From assembly GCA_000403315.2 (NCBI GenBank), contig KE159639.1, positions 456,132-520,131 of the forward strand: a stretch of 64,000 bases of DNA, given 5' to 3'. Source of the stretch: Lachnospiraceae bacterium A2 (GTDB lineage: Bacteria; Bacillota; Clostridia; Lachnospirales; Lachnospiraceae). Of the stretch, positions 52,584-62,225 are shown in pieces; the first letter of the stretch is position 1, and each line of letters starts with the position of its first letter. The position numbers and the translations under genes were made by a program. Below the pieces are notes generated by a model that did not search any database, was not told where the DNA came from, and saw only the letters and a list, made by a program, of their open reading frames with translations.

Positions 52584-53435
52584 ATGAAAAAATTTATTAT
52601 GATTGCAACCGTTTTTACGCTTATGACAGGGGTATTGACAGGATGTAGCGGCAATGCTGGTTCGTTCACTGACAAAAGTACAGCAAATGAGACAACTAAG
52701 AGTTCACAAACAATAGCCACCGACGGTTCCACTTCAATGGAGAAAGTCATTGGACTTTTGAGTGAAGCCTATATGGAGGAACATGGAAATATAAAGGTTA
52801 CATACAATCCAACGGGTTCTAGTTCCGGTATACAGGCAGTAGCGGAAGGAAGATGTGATATCGGACTGGCAAGTCGTGACCTGAAGGAAGATGAAACAGC
52901 AGATTTACAGGGAACGGTAGTTGCCATTGATGGAATCGGAATCATAGTCAATCCTGATAATCCGGCAACAGATTTAACAATTGATCAGATAGGGAAGATT
53001 TACAGTGGTGAGATTACCAACTGGAAAGAGGTTGGCGGCAGCGACGCACCGATTGTCTGTATTGGGCGTGAGGCGGCTTCCGGCACAAGAGACGGTTTTG
53101 AGGAAGTGACAGGCACAAAGGATAAATGCAAGTATTCACAGGAACTTACGTCTACGGGCGATGTCGTGCAGACGGTATCCGGCAATCCAAATGCCATTGG
53201 CTATGCATCGGTTGCCTCGGTTGGTGATACGGTAAAGATGGTCAGCGTGGAAGGGGTAAGCCCGACAACAGAAAGTATTCAGGATGGGAAATACAAAGTC
53301 CAGAGAAACTTCGTGCTGGTCACAAAAAAGGACACTGCTCTTTCTAAAGCTGCACAGGAGTTTTTCGACTTCGCTACCAGCGAACAGGCAGACAGCCTTA
53401 TTACAGAGGCAGGTGCTGTTCCTGTCAAACGGTAA
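52584..53435 (+). CDS. pstS: Phosphate ABC transporter, substrate-binding lipoprotein
   Basis: 283 residues. A lipoprotein signal (MTGVLTGCSGN, Cys about 21) is followed by a PstS domain. The phosphate-binding loops are seen: DGSTSMEKVI, SSSGIQAVAEGRCDIGLASR, and EAASGTRDGFEEV. It collects phosphate outside the membrane for PstCA. AAGGAG precedes ATG 52584. It is the first gene of pstSCAB-phoU-phoPR and should be induced at low phosphate. Confidence 0.95.
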   Translation: MKKFIMIATVFTLMTGVLTGCSGNAGSFTDKSTANETTKSSQTIATDGSTSMEKVIGLLSEAYMEEHGNIKVTYNPTGSSSGIQAVAEGRCDIGLASRDLKEDETADLQGTVVAIDGIGIIVNPDNPATDLTIDQIGKIYSGEITNWKEVGGSDAPIVCIGREAASGTRDGFEEVTGTKDKCKYSQELTSTGDVVQTVSGNPNAIGYASVASVGDTVKMVSVEGVSPTTESIQDGKYKVQRNFVLVTKKDTALSKAAQEFFDFATSEQADSLITEAGAVPVKR

Positions 53436-53452
53436 TTACAGGAGGGGCTGTT

Positions 53453-54325
53453 ATGGAAAAGATAAAAAAGACAGCAAGGTGGATGGAAAGGGCAATGAAC
53501 CTGTTGTTTTTGGTATGTGGTCTGCTGACGATGCTGTTTGTCGTCCTAATTACTATATTTCTCTTGATAAGCGGCATTCCGGCAATACGGGATATCGGTC
53601 TGGGAGATTTCCTGTTTGGGAAGGTCTGGGCATCTACTTCTGCAAAGCCTTCCTATGGAATCCTTCCCTTTATCCTGACATCCGTATACGGAACTCTGGG
53701 GGCAATCCTCATAGGAGTTCCGATTGGACTGCTATGTGCTATTTTTCTGGCAAAGATGTCCCCAAAGAAAGTTAGCAGTGCAGTAAGGAATGTGGTAGAT
53801 TTGCTTGCCGGAATCCCGTCTGTCGTTTATGGGCTGGTGGGAATGATCATCATTGTTCCATGCGTAAGGGAGATATTTCATCTCCCGGATGGTGCAAACC
53901 TCTTTTCGGCAATTCTTGTCCTTGCTGTTATGATTCTGCCCTCTGTCATTTCCGTATCGGAAACGGCAATCGGGGCGGTGCCAAAGGAATATGAGGAGGC
54001 TTCTCTTGCTCTGGGGGCGACAAAGACGGAAACCGTATTTAAGGTGGTTGTGCCTGCCGCAAAAAGCGGCATTGTCACTGCGGTTGTATTAGGCATTGGC
54101 AGGGCAGTCGGGGAAGCGATGGCGGTTATGATGGTAGCGGGAAATGTTGCCAATATGCCGAAACTGTTTGGCAGCGTCCGGTTTCTGACTACTGCTGTTG
54201 CCAGTGAAATGTCCTATTCTTCCGGCTTACAGAGACAGGCATTATTTTCCATCGCACTGGTGCTTTTTCTGTTCATTATGGCAATTAACCTGATATTAAA
54301 TGTAGTAATTAAAAAAAAGGTTTGA
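53453..54325 (+). CDS. pstC: Phosphate ABC transporter permease PstC
   Basis: 290 residues, about six membrane helices. The family segments ASTSAKPSYGILPFI and NVVDLLAGIPSVVYGLVGM and the EAA loop PKEYEEASLALGATKTETVF are present. The ribosome site is CAGGAGG. It follows pstS by 17 bp. It pairs with PstA to form the phosphate channel. Confidence 0.95.
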   Translation: MEKIKKTARWMERAMNLLFLVCGLLTMLFVVLITIFLLISGIPAIRDIGLGDFLFGKVWASTSAKPSYGILPFILTSVYGTLGAILIGVPIGLLCAIFLAKMSPKKVSSAVRNVVDLLAGIPSVVYGLVGMIIIVPCVREIFHLPDGANLFSAILVLAVMILPSVISVSETAIGAVPKEYEEASLALGATKTETVFKVVVPAAKSGIVTAVVLGIGRAVGEAMAVMMVAGNVANMPKLFGSVRFLTTAVASEMSYSSGLQRQALFSIALVLFLFIMAINLILNVVIKKKV

Positions 54326-54405
54326 AGTTCCACTATTGCATGAAAATACCATGCCAAGTGGAACTAAGGCAAACCTATCAAGAACGCAAAAACAGCGTTC
54401 TTGAG
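54326..54405 (+). promoter_or_regulatory. Two hairpins between pstC and pstA
   Basis: GTTCCACT...AGTGGAAC (about 54330-54363) and TCAAGAACGC-aaaaaca-GCGTTCTTGA (54379-54405, a perfect 10-bp stem). No U-run follows. They may stabilise the upstream mRNA part or tune expression of pstA and the genes beyond. Confidence 0.5.
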
Positions 54406-54424
54406 GAAAATGGAGGAAATACAT

Positions 54425-55288
54425 GTGACTGATACAATATCGAAAGCAAGAAAAATTAAGGATACTATCTTAAAGCTGATGATGGTTTTATCAGCAGGAT
54501 TGATTTGCTCTCTCCTGCTCGGACTGATTGGATATATCCTGTACCGGGGCATTCCACATATCTCATGGATGCTTGTTTCTACGAAACCAAGCCTTTTGCG
54601 TGGTACGGTCGGGATTCTGCCAAACATCCTGAATACCTTATATATCATTATCATAACGCTTGTAATTGTACTGCCGCTTGGGGTAGGGGCTGCGATTTAT
54701 CTGAACGAATATGCAAAGAATAAAAAACTGGTACGGGTCATTGAACTGGCAACAGAAACCCTTGCCGGAATCCCATCAATTATATATGGACTGGTGGGAA
54801 TGCTCCTGTTTGTGCAGTTTTTCTCTCTGGGAACCAGTCTGATGGCCGGTTCGCTCACCCTGGCAATCATGACATTGCCCACGATTATACGCACCACACA
54901 GGAAAGCCTGAAAACGGTGCCAAAAGCATACCGGGAAGGTTCGCTTGGATTAGGGGCAGGCAAATGGTATATGATTCGTACAGTTGTCATTCCCTGTGTC
55001 ATTGATGGGATTGTTACCGGCTGTATCTTATCGGTGGGCAGAGTGGTAGGTGAAAGTGCCGCACTTCTCTTTACGGCAGGGATGGCAAATGAACTGCTGT
55101 CCGTACCAGAGGCAGTGCAGGCGGGAAATGCGGGTTCTACCCTGACCGTTGCCATGTATGTATATGCGAAAGAGCGCGGGCAGTTTGATGTTGCGTTTGC
55201 GGTTGCCGCTATATTGCTTGTACTTACCTTTCTTATCAATATGTCGGCAAAGATAGCGGCGGTTAGACTGAAACAGAAACGAGGTTAA
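54425..55288 (+). CDS. pstA: Phosphate ABC transporter permease PstA (GTG start)
   Basis: 287 residues, about six helices. Family marks are [36 protein letters not shown], and the EAA loop [19 protein letters not shown]. The start is taken as GTG 54425 because GGAGG lies eight bases upstream; a TTG at 54401 is in frame but has no site. It lies 99 bp after pstC, with two hairpins in the gap. Confidence 0.93.
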   Translation: MTDTISKARKIKDTILKLMMVLSAGLICSLLLGLIGYILYRGIPHISWMLVSTKPSLLRGTVGILPNILNTLYIIIITLVIVLPLGVGAAIYLNEYAKNKKLVRVIELATETLAGIPSIIYGLVGMLLFVQFFSLGTSLMAGSLTLAIMTLPTIIRTTQESLKTVPKAYREGSLGLGAGKWYMIRTVVIPCVIDGIVTGCILSVGRVVGESAALLFTAGMANELLSVPEAVQAGNAGSTLTVAMYVYAKERGQFDVAFAVAAILLVLTFLINMSAKIAAVRLKQKRG

Positions 55289-55292
55289 AGTT

Positions 55293-56045
55293 ATGGAACA
55301 CATTATCACGACAAAGAATTTAAACTTATGGTATGGTGCGAGCCATGCCCTGAAAAGTATCAACATGGAAATCCCGGAAAAGAAAATCACTGCGCTGATT
55401 GGCCCCTCTGGCTGTGGAAAATCCACTTATCTGAAAACATTGAACCGGATGAATGATTTGGTGGAAAGCTGCCGTATCGAAGGAGAAATTATGCTCTCCG
55501 GCATTGACATTTACAAGGGGATTGATGTAAACATTTTGCGGAAACGTGTTGGCATGGTCTTTCAAAAACCGAATCCGTTTCCAATGAGTATTTATGATAA
55601 TATTGCCTATGGTCCAAGAATACATGGAATCAAATCAAAGGTTAAGTTGGATGAAATCGTGGAGCGTTCCCTGACGCAGGCGGCAATCTGGGAGGAATGC
55701 AAAGACCGTTTGAAAAAGAGTGCATTGGGCATGAGTGGCGGCCAGCAGCAGAGGCTCTGCATTGCAAGGGCACTGGCGGTAGAGCCGGAAGTCCTTCTGA
55801 TGGATGAACCGACGTCTGCCCTTGACCCTATTTCCACTTCAAAGATTGAAGATTTAGCAATGGAACTGAAGGAAAAATATACGATTATTATGGTAACCCA
55901 CAATATGCAGCAGGCAGTGCGGATTGCAGATAAGACAGCATTCTTCCTGCTGGGCGAGGTGGTGGAGTTTGATGATACGCAGACCATGTTCTCCACACCG
56001 TCTGACCAGAGGACAGAGGATTATATTACAGGGAGGTTTGGATAA
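55293..56045 (+). CDS. pstB: Phosphate ABC transporter ATP-binding protein PstB
   Basis: 250 residues. Walker [16 protein letters not shown]-loop [15 protein letters not shown] (diagnostic of PstB), signature [17 protein letters not shown], Walker [14 protein letters not shown], and switch His MVTHNMQQA. It powers phosphate uptake through PstCA. Its stop overlaps the phoU start by one base. Confidence 0.97.
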   Translation: MEHIITTKNLNLWYGASHALKSINMEIPEKKITALIGPSGCGKSTYLKTLNRMNDLVESCRIEGEIMLSGIDIYKGIDVNILRKRVGMVFQKPNPFPMSIYDNIAYGPRIHGIKSKVKLDEIVERSLTQAAIWEECKDRLKKSALGMSGGQQQRLCIARALAVEPEVLLMDEPTSALDPISTSKIEDLAMELKEKYTIIMVTHNMQQAVRIADKTAFFLLGEVVEFDDTQTMFSTPSDQRTEDYITGRFG

Positions 56046-56728
56046 TGCGGAATAAATTTGAAAGACAGTTATCGCAGCTTAATACAGAACTTGTTACCAT
56101 GGGAGCCTTATGCGAGGAGGCAATTACCAATGCGGTAAAATATCTTACGGATAATGAAGAAAACAGCAAAAATATGTGTCTGGATGCGGATACGCAGATT
56201 GATAAAAAAGAGCGTGATATCGAAACCCTCTGCCTGAAACTGATTTTGCAGCAGCAGCCCGTGGCAAAAGATTTGAGAGTTGTTTCAGCCGCTTTGAAAA
56301 TGATATCCGATATGGAACGGATTGGAGATCAGGCATCGGATATTGTGGAGATTGCACCTTATGTGGCAAAAAAGGGAACGCTTGGCGAAACCCATATCCG
56401 GGAAATGGCAGAAGCAGCGATCAAAATGGTGTCAGAAAGTATTGAATCTTTTGTAAAAATGAATCTGGATATTGCCTGGCTGGTAATTGAACATGATAAT
56501 ATCGTGGATGATTTATTTGACAAGGTAAAGCGGGAGTTGATAAAATCAATAACGGAGAGACACGACGATGCGGAGGCTCTTATGGATTTGCTGATGATTG
56601 CAAAATATTTTGAGCGGATTGGCGACCATGCAGAAAATATTGCGGAATGGGTTATTTATTCCATTACCGGAGAGCATCGGAAAAGACCTGAAAATAAGGA
56701 AAGCTCCACCAAAGGAGGAATCGGTTAA
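56045..56728 (+). CDS. phoU: Phosphate uptake regulator PhoU
   Basis: 227 residues, two PhoU three-helix repeats with the metal-binding type motif (VVSAALKMISDMERIGDQAS and later LLMIAKYFERIGDHAENIAE). PhoU links PstB activity to the PhoR kinase and represses the regulon when phosphate is plentiful. It is translationally coupled to pstB. Confidence 0.95.
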   Translation: MRNKFERQLSQLNTELVTMGALCEEAITNAVKYLTDNEENSKNMCLDADTQIDKKERDIETLCLKLILQQQPVAKDLRVVSAALKMISDMERIGDQASDIVEIAPYVAKKGTLGETHIREMAEAAIKMVSESIESFVKMNLDIAWLVIEHDNIVDDLFDKVKRELIKSITERHDDAEALMDLLMIAKYFERIGDHAENIAEWVIYSITGEHRKRPENKESSTKGGIG

Positions 56729-56729
56729 C

Positions 56730-57407
56730 ATGATTTATCTGCTGGAAGATGATGATAATATAAGAAAGCTGGTATGCTATGCGCTGTCAAAAGAGGGATT
56801 TGAAGTACAGGGGCATTCTTCTCCAAAGGAATTTTGGCAGGGACTAAATACGGAACTGCCGGAATTGGTTTTGCTGGATATTATGCTGCCGGAAGAAGAC
56901 GGGTTGTCGATTCTGAATAAACTGAAAGGTAATGCAGCGACTGCGCATATCCCTGTGATTATGCTTACCGCAAAGGGCAGTGAATTTGATAAGGTCACAG
57001 GCCTTGATATGGGAGCGGATGATTACGTGGCAAAGCCTTTTGGAACGATGGAACTGATTTCAAGGATCCGGGCGGTACTGAGGCGTTCCAAAAAAACGCA
57101 GGATGACAGAACGTATACGATTGGCGGGCTGTATGTTAATCCTGCAAAACATATTATTACGGTATCAGGGGAAGCGGTATCGCTTTCCTATAAGGAATAT
57201 CTGCTGTTGATGGTTCTGCTGGAGGCAGAGAGCAATGTAGTGGAACGTGACAGGCTTTTAACCAGTGTCTGGGGGGAATATTATACAGAATCCCGGACGC
57301 TGGATGTGCATATCCGGAAACTGCGGGTAAAACTGGGGGATGCCGGAAAACTCATTCAGACTATAAAAGGAATCGGTTATAAATTAGGAGGCGATTGGAA
57401 TGAATAA
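56730..57407 (+). CDS. phoP: Phosphate response regulator (PhoP/PhoB type)
   Basis: 225 residues. The receiver domain has LLEDDDN at 4-10, phospho-acceptor in LVLLDIMLPEEDG near 51, and a Lys in YVAKPFGTME. An OmpR winged helix follows (ESRTLDVHIRKLRVKLG, then IKGIGYKLGG). AAAGGAGG precedes ATG 56730. It should bind the TTAAC repeats before pstS and before the hybrid kinase. It overlaps phoR by 8 bp. Confidence 0.93.
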   Translation: MIYLLEDDDNIRKLVCYALSKEGFEVQGHSSPKEFWQGLNTELPELVLLDIMLPEEDGLSILNKLKGNAATAHIPVIMLTAKGSEFDKVTGLDMGADDYVAKPFGTMELISRIRAVLRRSKKTQDDRTYTIGGLYVNPAKHIITVSGEAVSLSYKEYLLLMVLLEAESNVVERDRLLTSVWGEYYTESRTLDVHIRKLRVKLGDAGKLIQTIKGIGYKLGGDWNE

Positions 57408-59073
57408 AAAAATTTTTCGTTCGTCACTGCTTACCGTCTGTCTTGTATTGGCAGCTACCATTGCATTGATTATGGGGCTTTTGTTTCATTTTTTTGAAAA
57501 GCAGATACAGAAAGAGCTTGCCAATGAGGCCGGCTTTCTGGCACATGCTCTTGAAAATGAGGGAGCCGGATATTTTGACAGTTTTGATAACAAGAATAAC
57601 AGACTTGCCGGAAATAACCGTATCACATGGATTGATGAAAATGGAACGGTATTGTTCGACAGCAGGGCAGATGTGTCCGAACTGGATAATCATGCCGACA
57701 GGGATGAAATTAAAACGGCAATGAAAGAGGGGAAGGGCATGAGTACGAGGTACTCCAAAACCCTGACGGAAAAAACAGTGAATTATGCCATACGGCTTTC
57801 CGATGGCAGCATACTGCGGGTTTCGACAGAACAGTATACGGTAGTAACCATTCTGATGGGGATGCTTCAGCCGATTTTATTCATTATGTTTGTCGCATTG
57901 ATTTTAACACTGGTGCTTTCCGCAAGGGTATCAAAAGCCATTATAGAACCAATTAACAAACTGGATTTGGAAATACCGGAAAATAATGACACATATGAGG
58001 AATTAACACCTCTGTTGCGGAAAATTGCAGACCAGAAAGAAACGATAGGGGAACAGCTTGCGGACGCCCGCAAAAAACAGAAAGAATTTAACCTTATTAC
58101 AGAAAATATGAGTGAGGGCTTTCTGGTTATTGATGCAGACTCCAATCTCCTGACCTATAATTCTGCCGCATTAAACCTGCTTGAGATTACCCCTCCGGCA
58201 GACAGGAGTGTCCTGCTGTTCTGCCGGGCAAAAGAGTTCAGAGGCGTTATATCCGATGTATTGTCAGGAATAAAGGCAGAGAATACGATGGTGCGGGAGG
58301 AACGCAGTTACAGTCTGATTGCCAATCCGGTTTATGAGAAGGAATCCGTAATTGGGGCCGTTGTGGTTATTCTGGATATTACGGAACGTGAAAAAAGGGA
58401 TATGCTGCGCCGGGAGTTTACGGCAAATGTTTCCCATGAACTGAAAACTCCGCTGACGTCTATCTCTGGCTTTGCCGAACTGATGAAAGCAGGCGATGTT
58501 CTGGAAAATGATGTGACTGACTTTTCAAAATCCATTTATGATGAGGCACAGCGGCTGATTACGTTAGTCAATGATATTATTAAGATTTCTGAACTTGACG
58601 GGCAGAGTATTCCTTATGAAAAGGAAACGGTGGATTTATATGAATTGTCAAAGGAAGTAATCGGACGGTTGGAAAAAGAAGCCGATAAGAAGAATATTAC
58701 CTTTCATTTGATTGGCGGCAGGGCAGAGATTATAGGCGTGCATAAAATTTTGGAGGAAATGCTCTATAACCTTTGTGACAATGCGATTAAATATAACAAG
58801 GAAAATGGTACGGTGGATGTTTTGGTAAACCAGACGGGAGATGGCGTGAATGTGATTGTGCGTGATACGGGAATCGGGATTCCTATATCACATCAGGACA
58901 GGGTGTTTGAACGCTTTTACCGGGTGGATAAAAGCCATTCCAAAAAGGTAGGTGGAACAGGTCTTGGTCTTGCCATAGTAAAGCATGGCGCTCTGTACCA
59001 CCATGCAAAGCTCAGTCTGGAAAGTACTGTGGATGTGGGAACGGTGGTAACGATTGCATTTTCTAAAAAATAA
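57400..59073 (+). CDS. phoR: Phosphate sensor histidine kinase PhoR
   Basis: 557 residues. Helices at about 8-30 and 155-175 frame an extracytoplasmic domain. Then come a HAMP-like linker, a PAS domain (about 230-340), the H-box FTANVSHELKTPLTSISGFA (near 350), N-box EMLYNLCDNAIKYNKENG, G1 DTGIGIPIS, and G2 GTGLGLAIVKHGA. The layout is that of Gram-positive PhoR. A terminator lies 12 bp after the stop, closing the seven-gene operon. Confidence 0.93.
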   Translation: MNKKIFRSSLLTVCLVLAATIALIMGLLFHFFEKQIQKELANEAGFLAHALENEGAGYFDSFDNKNNRLAGNNRITWIDENGTVLFDSRADVSELDNHADRDEIKTAMKEGKGMSTRYSKTLTEKTVNYAIRLSDGSILRVSTEQYTVVTILMGMLQPILFIMFVALILTLVLSARVSKAIIEPINKLDLEIPENNDTYEELTPLLRKIADQKETIGEQLADARKKQKEFNLITENMSEGFLVIDADSNLLTYNSAALNLLEITPPADRSVLLFCRAKEFRGVISDVLSGIKAENTMVREERSYSLIANPVYEKESVIGAVVVILDITEREKRDMLRREFTANVSHELKTPLTSISGFAELMKAGDVLENDVTDFSKSIYDEAQRLITLVNDIIKISELDGQSIPYEKETVDLYELSKEVIGRLEKEADKKNITFHLIGGRAEIIGVHKILEEMLYNLCDNAIKYNKENGTVDVLVNQTGDGVNVIVRDTGIGIPISHQDRVFERFYRVDKSHSKKVGGTGLGLAIVKHGALYHHAKLSLESTVDVGTVVTIAFSKK

Positions 59074-59084
59074 TAAAGATAAAT

Positions 59085-59131
59085 ATATGCCGGAAAACAG
59101 CCCGTATAAGGGCTATGCCCGGCATATTTTT
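59085..59131 (+). terminator. Terminator of the pst-pho operon
   Basis: ATATGCCGG (59085-59093) pairs with CCGGCATAT (59119-59127), with an inner AGCCC/GGGCT stem, followed by TTTTT. Confidence 0.8.
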
Positions 59132-59193
59132 AACGCAGTTTTAACATACTTGTTATCTGCCCTTTATGGTTTATCAGATGGAAATCGTATAAA
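59130..59193 (+). promoter_or_regulatory. Second Pho-box-like promoter
   Basis: TTAAC at 59130 and 59141 are 11 bp apart, and TATAAA at 59188-59193 is a likely -10 box, 42 bp before the hybrid kinase start. The repeat reads TTAACGCAGTTTTAACATA, close to TTAACTTACAATTAACATA before pstS. Confidence 0.55.
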
Positions 59194-59234
59194 ATAACTT
59201 GTGTAAACAAGATAATTACTGGAATGGAGGAGCT

Positions 59235-60488
59235 ATGAAAAAGAAGAAAACAGTGAAAAAGTTAAAAAAGAAAATTGCGGTTTTGGAAACAGAAAATCTG
59301 TCATTACAAGAGAGCGTTTTGCGGGCAGAGAACAACAGCAGGGAAAAAAGTGCTTTTTTATCCCATATGTCCCATGATATACGGACACCCCTGAATGGCA
59401 TTATTGGAATGACAGGTATTGCCATGAAACATTTTGATGATAAAGATAGGGTTCTTGATTGTCTAGGGAAAATTGACAGTTCTTCCAAACATCTGCTATC
59501 CCTGATTAACGATATTTTGGATATGAGCCGGATTGAAAGCGGCAGAATGGTTATGAACCATGAACGGATGGATATACGTGAGGTGATTAACGGTTGTGCA
59601 CTAATTGCAGAAAGTCTGCTGGCACAGAGAAAGGTGGATTTTGTCAGGGAGTTTGGTATATTCCATCATCCTCTGCTAATTGGCGATGAATTACATCTGC
59701 GCCAGGTACTTATCAATATTTTATCAAATGCCATTAAGTTTACCCCGGATGGAGGGAAAATCTTTTTTCAGGTAAAGGAGGTTTCTGCTGGAGACGGAAA
59801 GGCGACATACCATTTTGAGATTGAGGATACCGGAATTGGTATGAAACCGGATTTTTTGGAAAAAATTTGGGATTCCTTTACACAGGAAAATAGCGGAAAT
59901 TGCAATGGGTATAAGGGAACCGGATTGGGAATGGCTATTACAAAAAAACTGGTTGATTTGATGGGGGGGATTATCAAGGTAGCAAGCAAGCCGGGAGTTG
60001 GCAGTAAATTTACTGTGGAGGTAACATTTGATACAGGGATAATGTCTGGCATTGCAGAGAAAGAGAATAAAATGGAAAGCATACAGGAACGGAACGCCCA
60101 TCTGGACGGCATGAAAGTCCTGTTAGTTGAAGATACCCCACTGAATATGGAAATTGCAAAATTTATGCTGGAAGATGAAGGGATTGAAGTAATGACGGCA
60201 GAAAATGGACAGATTGCTGTTAATATTTTTAATAATTCGCCTGAGAATACTTTTAATGCTGTGTTAATGGATGTGAGAATGCCTGTGATGGATGGTCTGA
60301 CCGCTACAAAATCAATCCGGACATTGCCAAGAACTGACGCTGTAACAGTCCCAATAATAGCTATGACAGCAGACGCATATAGTGAAGATATAAGAAGGAC
60401 AACTGATGCAGGAATGAATGCACATCTGACAAAACCTGTCAGTCAAGAGAAAATGCTCTCGACTTTGGAGAAATTTTATTCTGTATAA
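59235..60488 (+). CDS. Soluble hybrid histidine kinase with receiver domain
   Basis: 417 residues, no membrane helix or input domain. A basic coiled coil (about 1-45) precedes the H-box FLSHMSHDIRTPLNGIIGM (near 55), the HATPase domain (ILSNAIKFTPDGG, EDTGIGMKPD, GTGLGMAITKKL), and a C-terminal receiver (about 300-415) with VLLVEDTPLN, phospho-acceptor Asp in AVLMDVRMPVMDG, and HLTKPVS. A receiver at the end implies a phosphorelay through an Hpt protein. GGAGG precedes ATG 59235. The Pho-box-like promoter suggests induction by phosphate starvation. Confidence 0.88.
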   Translation: MKKKKTVKKLKKKIAVLETENLSLQESVLRAENNSREKSAFLSHMSHDIRTPLNGIIGMTGIAMKHFDDKDRVLDCLGKIDSSSKHLLSLINDILDMSRIESGRMVMNHERMDIREVINGCALIAESLLAQRKVDFVREFGIFHHPLLIGDELHLRQVLINILSNAIKFTPDGGKIFFQVKEVSAGDGKATYHFEIEDTGIGMKPDFLEKIWDSFTQENSGNCNGYKGTGLGMAITKKLVDLMGGIIKVASKPGVGSKFTVEVTFDTGIMSGIAEKENKMESIQERNAHLDGMKVLLVEDTPLNMEIAKFMLEDEGIEVMTAENGQIAVNIFNNSPENTFNAVLMDVRMPVMDGLTATKSIRTLPRTDAVTVPIIAMTADAYSEDIRRTTDAGMNAHLTKPVSQEKMLSTLEKFYSV

Positions 60489-60555
60489 ATAATAAGCTCT
60501 TTTGGATATATATTTCTTTTGGCATTTTGAAAGAGATTAAAAAGCAAAATGAAAA

Positions 60556-60594
60556 ATGCTTAAAAGCATTTTGTAAAAGATTTTAAGCATTTTT
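60556..60594. terminator. Bidirectional terminator
   Basis: AAAAATGCTTAAAA and TTTTAAGCATTTTT form a symmetric stem with U-runs on both strands, between the hybrid kinase and the converging small gene. Confidence 0.7.
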
Positions 60595-60611
60595 ATGTCA
60601 AACTTTCCTGA

Positions 60612-60857
60612 TTATCCTCTGCATCTATAAATATCTGTATTTCGTTGTTGAGATAAAACAAACCCATCGGTGTCCGATGGGTTGCATGTTTCAAGCAGAT
60701 TATCTATTGCCAGTGCATTTAGTACATGGTCTGTCCATGCTGTGTTTTTTAATCCTTTCTCTGCTTTGTTACAGTCAATCCGTAGAATGTAACCGTCAAA
60801 TGTAGTAATGTCAATACTGTTGTGGTACATATTGTACCTTGCGTATATTAGATTCAT
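60612..60857 (-). CDS. Small protein, DUF6061-like (81 aa)
   Basis: An 81-residue protein whose first 55 residues (MNLIYARYNMYHNSIDITTF, DGYILRIDCNKAEKGLKN) resemble, from memory, the uncharacterised DUF6061 family of Clostridia. A broken second copy lies at 62226-62398. The coding end contains the perfect inverted repeat ACCCATCGG/CCGATGGGT followed by a U-rich stretch, so a terminator appears to overlap the last codons. After LAIDN the two copies diverge. Function unknown. Confidence 0.6.
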   Translation of the reverse strand: MNLIYARYNMYHNSIDITTFDGYILRIDCNKAEKGLKNTAWTDHVLNALAIDNLLETCNPSDTDGFVLSQQRNTDIYRCRG

Positions 60858-61100
60858 TTTCTTTGTCCTTTCATAATTTTTACAAGCATATCAAATCAGT
60901 TCCCACGCCTTAATTGTTTTGTGTTATAATGTGTTATAGGTTTTTCTTTCCTTTAAAGTTTCCCTCATTAGGCTTCATAACAGCAAGAGGGAGAAAATAA
61001 CATAAGGGAAAATCTAAGGGAATGCTCACCTTGCACAAATTTAATGTTTTCAGTAGTTAGAGCAGTTCATGAAAACAAAATATAAGAGTTATTAAATCCC
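60612..61100. repeat. Segmental duplication, copy 1
   Basis: The small gene and its upstream region are related to 62226-62640: roughly 80 percent identity by eye over the coding part. Upstream both hold a TTTCCCTCATT...GAGGG inverted repeat, and a TTTAnnGTTTTCA stretch lies further on. The two copies have the same orientation and flank the 348-residue gene. Confidence 0.55.
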
Positions 61101-61152
61101 TTAGATTTTGTGAAAATCCAATCGGAATTTATTATTGTCGGAGGTAAATATA

Positions 61153-62199
61153 ATGAATGAATTGCAAACCTCTTTAACTCATTATCAGGTAAAAAAAGAA
61201 AACGGGGCTATTACAGTCCTTGCCAATAAACCTATTTGTGTTTGTGATCATTTTTGGGACTGCATGAATGAGGAATGGGTTTTTGCTGTTAAGTGTGACG
61301 ATGGTCAAAGCCGGTATCACATCGACTATTTATTTTTGGATAAGAATTTTGAGCTACTTAATGCACTTACTGAAGATAAAGGTGTAAATCCCCAGTTTTT
61401 GACAGCACAGGATAATACGGCTTGGGTGAGCCTTAGTTCAACCAGCACAGAGCGTGAGGGTGAAATTGTTCTTCCATTGCAAAATCGTTTTCGCATTACT
61501 AAAGAGATAGTACGCAAAGATCTTGGAATGGATGCGATATTCTGCCTAAATAATCAATGTTGCTCCTATCAAATTGATTTATTCAACCATAAAAAATATG
61601 ATAAATTGTTTGTTTATCAGTTTGATAAAAACGGATTATATAAAACAAGAAAACAGTATATTCTTGAAAATATATGGAATGGATATCCGACAGTTACCAG
61701 AGATAAATGTTTTGTTACTTGCGGAAAATGGAGCAACTCTCTTTGTACGATACATGTTTTGGAAATCGACGAGAACGGTAATATTCTTTCTGATTGGAAA
61801 AGTGAAGCAATTGCAGATATGAACAGTGTCTTTTTACTGTCATATTCAGATACAAAAATGGAATTTATTACTTTCCATGAAAATCATGTGGACTATCTTG
61901 TTTACAGTTTTGAAGGAATTTTATTGTCACGAAAAATAATATATCAAGTTGAAACTAATATTAATTTAATTGAAAAAACGCAAATCATGGGCAGAGTAAA
62001 AGCTGTTCACTGTGTGGTTTCGGGTGATGTTCAACATTTTGCAAAAAATGTTATGTTAGTGTTAGGAAATAATACTGTTGATGTTTATGAAGCAGAAGAA
62101 GGATATTTCCCTTCATTACTTGATGACAGTCATTTATTATTTGCTCCAATAAGCAGAATAGAGAATATTGCTTGTAGTTTCAAAATTGTGATAATCTGA
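61153..62199 (+). CDS. Protein of unknown function (348 aa)
   Basis: I do not recognise this gene. The product is soluble, slightly acidic, and rich in short alternating strands (EWVFAVKCDDGQSRYHIDYL, NTAWVSLSSTS, NVMLVLGNNTVDVYE), which would suit a beta-propeller or other all-beta fold. It has nine or so Cys, no signal peptide and no membrane helix. GGAGG eight bases before ATG 61153 sets the start. It is AT-rich compared with the housekeeping block and lies between two copies of a duplicated segment, so it looks like acquired cargo. Confidence 0.65.
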   Translation: MNELQTSLTHYQVKKENGAITVLANKPICVCDHFWDCMNEEWVFAVKCDDGQSRYHIDYLFLDKNFELLNALTEDKGVNPQFLTAQDNTAWVSLSSTSTEREGEIVLPLQNRFRITKEIVRKDLGMDAIFCLNNQCCSYQIDLFNHKKYDKLFVYQFDKNGLYKTRKQYILENIWNGYPTVTRDKCFVTCGKWSNSLCTIHVLEIDENGNILSDWKSEAIADMNSVFLLSYSDTKMEFITFHENHVDYLVYSFEGILLSRKIIYQVETNINLIEKTQIMGRVKAVHCVVSGDVQHFAKNVMLVLGNNTVDVYEAEEGYFPSLLDDSHLLFAPISRIENIACSFKIVII

Positions 62200-62225
62200 T
62201 ACAACTTCCTGTTTTTTTTGATCTT

